A DNA stretch of 64,000 bases from Arbacia lixula. Taxonomy: Eukaryota > Echinodermata > Echinoidea > Arbacioida > Arbaciidae. A model generated the notes under the pieces. The model ran no database searches, was not told where the DNA came from, and was given only the letters and a program-made list of their open reading frames with translations. The stretch's first letter is position 1. Every line of letters starts with the position of its first letter. This document shows positions 55,581-64,000 of this stretch, in pieces. The position numbers and the translations under genes are program-made. The DNA is taken from the NCBI GenBank assembly GCA_963669155.1, contig OZ022577.1, positions 25,037,735 through 25,101,734 of the forward strand, given 5' to 3'.

Positions 55581-56756
55581 AGGGTGTTTCCCTATTTAGG
55601 CAGGGAGTAATCTTCATCAAACTCCAGGGGATTGGAGCTAGGTTTTGTGCCAAGTCATGTCATGGAACATAGCTTTATATCCACCATCCCACAAGAATAC
55701 AACACATGGGACAAGTTAGTGTTACAGACAGTCTGTACAGCTACACTCAGAAGTCCCCTTCACACGCATAGAACCCTTGTTAAAAAACTTGTCATCGCAT
55801 CATTTACACTGATTTAAACATCTGCAATGTTTGACTACCAATGAAAGTTGAATTTACAACATACATTACATATCATGTTTAGCACTCATAAGCCTCCTTC
55901 ACACTCATAGAACCCTTGTTATAAAACCATTATCATCGCATCATTTACACTGGTCTATATATCGGCAGGGTTTGACTCTCAATGAAACTTCAATCTGCAA
56001 TACATACACCTGTACTTTACATAGATGTTATTTCAAGCTTGATTAGAACAGAATTTGGGAAAGAAGTCTCTATTTCCACTATACATACAATGTACTTAGA
56101 TCATTATCAATTAATTCTGACCCAACAAAATAACAGAACTAGCACAGATGACTAATCCCATGTGCTCTACATTTCTCAATACAATGCAATACAACACAAA
56201 AACAAAACAGCACAGATAATATATCAATATTCAAGACGTTTTTAATCTTGGAGGTACCAAGAAACTCTCACTATTAATTCCCTGTTACTAGCGACATCTA
56301 CATTGTATGTACAGTATAGACCGACATTTGTACAAACCTTCAATCTGTCTTTAATGGAAGAGGGAGTTTAGGGGGAGGGGGGGGGGGGCAATCAGTCGTG
56401 ATTGAATCCTGGAGAAACTCAAACAATATGAATGTCCAGGGGGGTGTTGTGACGGTATTTTTTTCATAATTCATGCCATCAATCTGGAGCATGAGGGGAA
56501 GGATTACCAAGGATTTGCAAGCCTAAATCTAGGCACCTCAGAGTCTTCACCAGCTGCATTTGATGTAGTTTAATGTGCTTCCTTTATGCCCTGTATAGAG
56601 TGGGAGTGCACAGAGGATTTCATTTTTACATTCGGCTGTTATAGTGCTTGGGGTGTCAGATTTCCTCAACAAAACAACTCTCTTTCACTTTCTATCCAAC
56701 ATGCATTTTCCTCCTCCGAAAGACCAAGAATACATTTCTGGGGGTGCAAGAACAAA

Positions 56757-56866
56757 CTCTCTCACTTAAAGACAGCCCGTCCCTTTTTCAGATCACCACA
56801 AAACCATCAAAACATTGGCAAAACATATAGAGAAGTGTTAGCAAGCTGTATATTCATAATTTGAAA
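56757..56866 (+). repeat. Dispersed repeat, copy 2 (first copy at 20047-20150, inverted)
   Basis: The phrases cctttttcagatcaccacaa, aaccatcaaaacattgg and gttagcaagctgtatattca match the complement of 20047-20150 with few differences. Confidence 0.75.
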
Positions 56867-58211
56867 CAGCTCACTTTAAACAGCTCACTTTGCGCTTTAC
56901 AGTTGCTTGATGTTAACAAGGCGAGAGATCAAACAAAGCTTGGCAGCCATCATGCAATGTCTTTCTCTGTACATGCAATAAGACAAGAATTCATGTATCC
57001 ATCCCTGTCTGACATAACTCACTTCTGCTTGTTAAGTGAGGATTGAATATATTGATGGAGCACTAGCTGCAGATGTACTGTCCATTTACGGCTTCTTTCA
57101 GAAAAGAGGTACTTATGCATTATGAAGGTTTCTCCTGTTACCAATTTGTTTTGTACAGACCTCGATTGAGACACATTTTTGCAGCTGGGAATATCTCTTC
57201 AGCCAAGAAGACGAAGCAATAACAATGGAACAAACCAGTCGTGCAGAGAGCGATTGGGGGGGGGGGCAGAGATGCAGCAAATTATGGATAGACGTGACAA
57301 AAAAGTGATGGAGGATGAAAAAGCAAACATGAAGAACACAAAAGAATTATCACAGAAGCAAGGTCTGTACTTCAGCATCTGCAAGACATGCATTGCATCT
57401 AAAAGTTTATACTACATTCATCACAAAGAATCCCAGGAGATCTATACAAACCCTAACACATTCTTGCTCCATGAATAGAGTCAATTACATGATTCAATTG
57501 TAACCAGACAAAATCTTCAAGCTGGCAAAGGACGAATCATCTGTATGTGTACTGATAACTCTGTAAAGAGTTTTCGAATGCAGACAAACAATTTGAAATT
57601 TAGGTGTAAAATTCAGGATATTTACATTCATCTACTTGTTCTTGCTCAGTCTCGTTATATATTCTTTGATATTTTTGTCCCACTTAGAAAATTTAACGAA
57701 ATCAACTGTAATATCAAGACTAAAACCAATATCATTGATAAGTTAAAGTGAGCCCAAAATTACATCAATCATTTAAAAATATAAAACACATGTCAGTGCA
57801 TGTGAGTGGCACACCGAAGAGTTATTGTTATGTGCCAATTCAGATACTCCCCTGTAAGATAACAAAAATCTGTTTTTAAAATATATCATGTTAAGTTAAC
57901 ATGTCTTGAATTGAAAATATCACATAGTCATTATCATGAAGTATGCATTCATGGAAAGTTTTGCTTTTTACTGGATATGAAACAGCACAAAAGGATACAC
58001 ACTTCTTGCTGATAAAGAGAGTTGATGAACAGGCCAGATAAAAATTAATCTGAAGACACACCTGGTCACCATGGTGATGTGACGAGGAGAGAGGAATGTG
58101 GTTCCTCTACACTCCCTTACCTTCAACATGAACTCAGACTGTGCTGGTAACAATATTTGTTGTGAAAGGAGTTTCACCACGAATGTTGTTTCTAGCACAG
58201 TCTGAATTTGT

Positions 58212-58588
58212 GTTAAATGAAATAGACTGCACTAGGAAGACAAAAAGTCTTCAAGCAGGAAATCATGAGCAATCTTCTTGCCAATGATCTTCAATTCATA
58301 CTGTATTGTCCATTTTAGAAATTTGCTTAAAGTTATTTTCCCTCAATTGATCCATACTTGGATTAATTAATGATTAAAACACAAATCCTCAAAATATTTG
58401 GGCCGAACATTTTGAGGATTTTACAAATTTTGACTAATTACTCCAAATGGGGATCATTTAAGGCCAAATAACTTTCAGCAAGTTCCTAAAATGGACAATA
58501 CATGAATTTAAGACCATTGGTAAGAAGATTGCTCATGATCACCCTTTTGAAGGTTTTATGTCTTCCCAGTACAGTATATGCCCTTTAA
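58212..58588. mobile_element. TTAA-flanked fold-back MITE, family A, copy 2
   Basis: TTAA at 58212-58215 and 58585-58588 frame two arms of about 165 bp (ggaagacaaaaagtcttcaa ... and its complement near 58550), sharing gagcaatcttcttgccaat and cattttagaaa with the copy at 4455-4813. The arms have diverged more than in copy 1, suggesting an older insertion. Confidence 0.85.
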
Positions 58589-60736
58589 AGGTAAGGAAGT
58601 GGAGTGGGAATAAAGACTACAGCACCTGCAGTCATGGCAGAGCTGTTTCATTTCAGAATCACTTTTAAAACTCTCTCAGTCACGTAGGTAAACAAATTGT
58701 GTTCTAATTTTATGGGACAATCAATGGTCAGCACAACCAGGGTTAAAGGAGTGATTTCAAAAGGATATTTATCTATTGAGGATTTATAATCTCAAACATT
58801 GTTCATTCCTGAGATGAAAACAGTCAACCCATTGGAATTCAACATTCACAATGTCACAAGCGATTTACTGTATTTAGGATTCAAACAAATCAAAACAAAC
58901 AATTCAAACAACATTTGCATTTTATACAGGTACCTAAATCGAATCTTTTGAACAATGTATGGTTGCTCTCTCAATCTTTATACTGCAATTGTGTGGGGGG
59001 GAGGGTGCAGGCTGCCAGGTCAAATTATGCGTTTGGCTCGAGCCCAACCTTCGGCTAATTCCTCCTGCCTGCTATTGGAGTCCCAGGGGGGTATGATAAT
59101 CATGTGCCCTCAAAACGGTACACCAAGATTAACAATCCAATCAAGAAACACTCAATTTCCAAGGGGCACGAAACCTTGGCGATGCCTTTCCTGACAAAGG
59201 ATGCTTCTTAACAGGAGCTCCTCGTCTGGAGACCCCAAATTCCCCTTTTTCATAATTTCCTCAAGTTCATAGCGTTTCACATTTAGTATCATGGATCAGT
59301 AAATGTCGCTGCATCGTAAATAGGTGAACTTTATGATTCAGCTCAATGGAGCAATACAGGAGGTGAAAGACTCAAACGACATCCTCTGCCTATGGTCTTG
59401 CCAGTTTATCTTATCAGCCTGCCCCTCAAAGTGATTTACCTTTTCTCTGTAAGTTTCTTCGGGATGTGGCAAAAATAATTGAATTATGGGAATTCCCTTA
59501 ATTTGAGTCACGTTTGTCTGTTTTCCTGTTTTGCATGCATGCACCATTTCATTCCACTTCTCTAGAGGTTTACATGGCTACACTGGTGGTTAAGAAATTT
59601 GATACAAATGAACTTGTCTGTAGCTTGGTGCTATAGGCCACTTTAAAACAGATGAGCAAATGCCAAAATCAATGGCAATACCAGCACTACTGTATAATGC
59701 TATAAAGCTACTTTAACCTACTCAGTCCCAAACAGTCACTATTGGATATCAATTGCAACACATTTTATCACCTATGGGGCTGAAAGGGCTAAACAGATGA
59801 CAGGCCCTTTTTAATGAAATTGTAGTTTTCTCATTCAAAATTTGAAAATATGGTAAATGAAAAACAATATTTAAAAATAAAACAAAAGACATCTCTTGAT
59901 ATCTCATGATGATGAAATTCTTCATGAACGATAAGTTCACAATAATATAATTTTCCCAGATGAGATGCGATATGCAGTGCATACTGTTGGTATTGGCCTT
60001 GCCCTTGGCCCATGTCATATCAGTTGAGCTTGAATAGTGAAACCTCCTTGAGCTTGAGGGCCCATCGCCTTCTTGTTCCTGGTGGGATGTGGGGATAATT
60101 ACCAGACCCCGATTACCATCTCCTCTACCCGTCCCATCTATGTTGACAAACCTACCCGCATGGCACAAAAACTAACCTGCGCCTTTCTATTTTTAGCTGT
60201 ATCAAGAAGGGTGCAAATTTCCTCTAAAAACCCACACAATTTGTCAAAATTAGCTTGACCTCTACTTCCTTTGTGGAGCCTCTGGGTGTCAAAAAAAAAA
60301 AAAATTCCTAGAGATCACTGAACATGACCTAGTTTTCATTTTTATCCGTTCATTTCAGTCAAACCTGCTTGTACTGTAAGATGCAATATAAAGATGTCAG
60401 ACCTGAAGGAGGATATATTACATAATAACACTAACTGTCAAGGGATGCCACAATCCCTGTATCTACGCACAAGAGATATTTTTCTCTCGGCGGGTGGATT
60501 CTCTGGAATCCTGCCATCGCTTGACAAGAGAGGTTCAGTTTCGAAGCTCACTAAATGCTCGCATTCAGCGTAATGAAAAACATCAAGAACCAAGCTAGAC
60601 TACTCTAAGTGCAGAAAATCTTGATTGTTCCCCCCTCTTCTGACACATAACCAGACTGGATGGGGCTAATCATATGCTGGGGAGTGACCTTTACTAGAGC
60701 CTCCATAGCCTCTACCTACTATCTATAAACCAGGTT

Positions 60737-61192
60737 ACCCGTTCATATACACTGCCTATCCGCAAAAAAGGTGCAACATTTGCGGCAATTTTGCCAATGC
60801 CCTTACAGATAGCTGTGTATATGAACGGGAATCACTCAAATAATGTGATATTTGCTTCCTCCTTTTTTCCGCTTATTTTGCGGCTATTTCGCGGATCGAG
60901 ACCTAGTAGTTATACCGTAATATTGCGGTAAGCGGATCTTATACACTGCGTCCACAAAATAGCCGTAAATATTGCGCCTCGAACATCACGCTCTGGCGTG
61001 TGGGTCGCTAATCCCACATCGGAACATGTAACCATCGGTTTGGAGAGAGTCCAGCTTTCCAAAACACCCCACTATTACGGCCTTTTGGGTGTATATGAAC
61101 AATGCTTTGGGCGGCTCGCTGGAAACTTGCTTACTGACGTACAAGTACATCGGTAATATAGCTGTATTATCATGGTTGATATGAACGGGCTA
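60737..61192. mobile_element. MITE-like element with CCCGTTCATAT ends
   Basis: It starts cccgttcatatacactgcct and ends ggttgatatgaacggg. A third, inverted copy of the end (gtgtatatgaacggga) lies at about 60814-60830, so the first 95 bp form their own palindrome. The interior is GC-richer than its surroundings (gcggctatttcgcgga). Confidence 0.7.
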
Positions 61193-61309
61193 ATGTGAAG
61201 TCTGCTGGGACACACTCCACTGAGCCACATTCTCAAAAATCTGTGTCTGCAAGAGAGACTAGTACCTTGACTTGTCAGTTGTGCCTTGTCAGGAAGCATG
61301 AAGAAAACA

Positions 61310-61567
61310 CTGCCCTACTCTGACAAAAGGAAGCAACTAACAATAGAGACTTTTCTTGTAAATGAGCAAAATATGTCTTTCACTTAATTGCTTTGGTATC
61401 AGTGCAAAACCACATCATGTTAGATTGAATATCTCACAGCAAGATGAATATTTCTTGTCTAGATTTGGGCCATATGTAGGGAATGCTGGGTACAATCTCA
61501 GAATACCAATAACCCAGATTTGAGTGATTTATCACTTACTTCCTTTTGTTTTGTCAGAGTAGGGCAG
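61310..61567. mobile_element. MITE, CTGCCCTACTCTGACAAAAG family, copy 2
   Basis: It starts ctgccctactctgacaaaag and ends gttttgtcagagtagggcag, a long inverted pair. It aligns over its full 258 bp with the copy at 35680-35928. Confidence 0.9.
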
Positions 61568-62910
61568 TACATGTAGTCTCTGCATTTCCGACCCATTCAT
61601 TCAGATTGAATCACTCACTGACTGGCTGGCTGCCTGACAACAGTGTGTGCCTGTAAACTATTATCCATGTGAAGAGCGTATATACTGTAGCCGATGGAAA
61701 CTAGAACATTTAATGTGGTCTAAACTGACTTGTCAATGGGGGCGGGAGAAGAATGTGACATCTTGGCTTACTAGGGACCACTGTCAATGTTGTCCTAATA
61801 TTACAGAAGAGGAAACCAAAAGAAAAGGACTTGCATGACTCTGTAGTCAGTGCTTCAGCCATTAGATTCTTGTGAATTGAAAACAGCAATGATCCTCCCA
61901 CCCACCAGCTCCCACCCACCCCCACACACACTTGCATTGCTTTCCTTTATCATTTAGACGTCTTCATCAATAACCTAATCCTCTTTTTCATCCCAACCGA
62001 CAACAACCTATCCTCAATTGAAGCAAATCTCTTGTAAGCCTCTCAAATGAAAAACATTTAGAAATGTTTCCTATAGTTCAGCTCCTTTGTCTCATAAATT
62101 ATTACAAGTGACGGATGACATTAACATCCTTCACATTCATATACAGTGTAATGCTTCATATTTCACAAAAGTGTTTAAAAATCATATGTAATGACTATAT
62201 TGGCAATTAGCATTGTATTGAATATCAAAGTGCTCCATTGCAAAAGATTGCCATCCACCATCCAGGCCAATACTTTATTTGATTTACATTGCAATTCACA
62301 TGAGACGTGCCTGTGATGTAAACCTCTGCTCTGTTATTCTTGGGACTTGTGTGTACTGTGTTTCTGTCAATGTGTTTTCTCTGCAAACACTCGCACATTG
62401 TATGCACAAGTATTCATATGTCACATCTGAGAAGCATACTCCTTAGGCACATTATTTAAAGACCGGGTGTCTTGTGGAAGGAAGAAGGGTTTGTGAGGGA
62501 GATTACAAAGTATAAAGGAAGGGGCAGAAAGAGCACAGATGGGGAAGGAGAAGTATAGGAAAAGTCCGGATCAAAGTAAAATTATTGGTAGTGAAAGATT
62601 ATGATGACAAATAGAGCTGGAAAGTCCTTAACTTAGATTACATTATATTAAAGAGAGGAAGAGAAAGAAAACGAGAATGAGGAGGAGCATATGGCAGAGG
62701 GTACAGATGCATAAAGAAGACTGATGAGAAAAGGGGAAGAGGTATGGAAGAATGGAACATACTGGCTCAATTGGGAGTGAAGATCATGGAGAGACAGAGG
62801 ATAATGATGATGTACTAGTTCATAGAAAAAAAAAGCAGTCCTGTAAACATTGTATCAGAAAATTAGACCAAAACAAACAAGAGGAAGAGATCCGACGATC
62901 TGATGACTAT

Positions 62911-62911
62911 A

Positions 62912-62946
<35 letters not shown>
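62911..62946. repeat. (TG)n microsatellite
   Basis: About 17 perfect tg units. Confidence 0.95.
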
Positions 62947-62947
<1 letters not shown>

Positions 62948-63204
62948 ACTAGTATGGACATACCATCGGGGACATTTTTGTGTTTTTAACTCAATAAAAG
63001 GGGACCTCCGACAAGTGGGGACGTCCCCGGTCCAGATCTCCTGGTAAAATATTCCTAAAACCTAGTAGGGACTTTCCTGCACATATCAGCCGAAAGTCCC
63101 CACTTGGTGGATAAAGGATACAGGAGCATGTGTTTTCAATGTGGTATAGCGCCAACTTGTGACGTGCAGTCTGTAAATCCCCATTTGTCCAATTAAAAAT
63201 AAAC

Positions 63205-63390
63205 TTCTTTATACGCGGTACGCTCGCTCAGCTTAAGGTGACGTCATCGCGCTAAGTTCCCATTTGAACGGTTAAAAATAAAATTCTTTATATGCCGTAT
63301 ATTTGTATGCGGTACGCGCGCTCGCTAAGCCTAAGGTGACGTCATCGCGCTGAGTTCCCATTTGAACGGTTAAAAATAAAATCATTTTTC
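63205..63390. repeat. Partial tandem duplication with TGACGTCA motifs
   Basis: The block gctcgctcagcttaaggtga, cgtcatcgcgctaagttccc, atttgaacggttaaaaataa occurs at about 63222 and again at about 63320. Each copy has the CRE palindrome TGACGTCA (63239-63246 and 63337-63344). A third, degraded start (ccccatttgtccaattaaaa) lies at about 63179. Confidence 0.85.
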
Positions 63391-64000
63391 TGGTACAGAT
63401 GTATTTTGTATAGCTTTACGCGGACGATCAAAATAGGTTCGAAGACTATAGTCCCACCTATTACTTCTTGTGCAAGTGATGTGAGTTGCTGATAAGAGGC
63501 TGAGAACCATTCAAAGCGTTCAAGTTTCCAAGATATAAGGTAGGTTAATTGATCTTTCTATGATGTTATGTGGGTCACTGAACATGAGGGGACTAAATTA
63601 GAATGACCTCCGGTATAATATGTAGCTAAAATTAAGTTCATTACAAGAGGTCCTAACTTGTTTGATTTAGACCATAGATAGTCTAAAACTAAAGCAAAGA
63701 CTGTACGCTAAGCTAGATCTCGGCTCTCTTAAAATTACGGTCTTGCATTCGCGATAGGGGTCTTAAACTAGTCTTTTTCTGAAGTTGTAACGGGTAGATT
63801 CATGTTAATAATGAACCAGGAACTAGAGCTTTATTCCTTCATAACTACACCTATAGAAATTCTCCCTATAGCTTCATTTTATTGCATGAGTACAATGGAC
63901 TTGTCTTTGACATTTTTGCGATGGAACTCTATTGGCTATATATTTGCATATAGAGAAATAGAACTGCACTGTGCCATTGTCATTCTGGAGCACTATAGAA

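Larger units (their letters stand above)
52606..64000. other. Probable large 5' intron of MAPKBP1/WDR62, repeat-bearing
   Basis: I find no exon matching the missing N-terminal propeller sequence on the minus strand here, so the region is best read as intron. It holds (GATA/GATG)n at 53425-53500, poly-C plus CA at 54517-54540, a 115-bp tandem array at 55205-55580, a G run at 56371-56389, MITEs at 58212-58588, 60737-61192 and 61310-61567, a dispersed repeat at 56757-56866, (TG)n at 62911-62946, and a CRE-bearing duplication near 63200-63390. Confidence 0.6.

Overview
This is an animal nuclear genome window: AT-rich, with GC-rich exons split by introns of 0.1 to 11 kb, consensus GT-AG splice sites, many small DNA-transposon derivatives and many simple-sequence arrays. 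The protein content and the repeat style (TACATGTA-rich introns, many MITEs, microsatellites) suggest a marine deuterostome invertebrate such as an echinoderm, hemichordate or lancelet. The exact group cannot be fixed from the sequence.

Layout. Bases 1-3675 hold the last three coding exons of a plus-strand gene whose C-terminal tail loosely resembles Claspin; this identity is tentative. A 1.7-kb Tc1-like transposon with an intact 340-residue transposase sits in its intron just before the first visible exon. Bases 3676-10544 are the shared 3' intergenic space of two convergent genes and hold several MITEs and fold-back elements. Bases 10545-52605 hold 29 coding exons, on the minus strand, of one large gene: the ortholog of vertebrate MAPKBP1 and WDR62, the WD40 scaffold proteins of JNK signalling and the spindle pole. 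All 29 exons join in one frame (1,892 residues plus stop). The first exons, expected to encode the first roughly 150-180 residues, lie beyond the right edge, so 52606-64000 looks like intron with repeats.

The main unusual signals are in the introns. Two tandem arrays of the large gene include a copy of an exon edge with its splice site (acceptor of the exon at 45310-45570, donor of the exon at 50866-51026), and several other acceptors abut long pyrimidine-rich arrays. A 1.4-kb repeat at 49021-50395 carries several exact TGACCTTTGACCT motifs, the nuclear-receptor DR1 consensus. Two fold-back element families are flanked by TTAA. I saw no CRISPR array, operon, rRNA, intact tRNA or retrovirus-like element, and no candidate for a wholly new multi-gene system.
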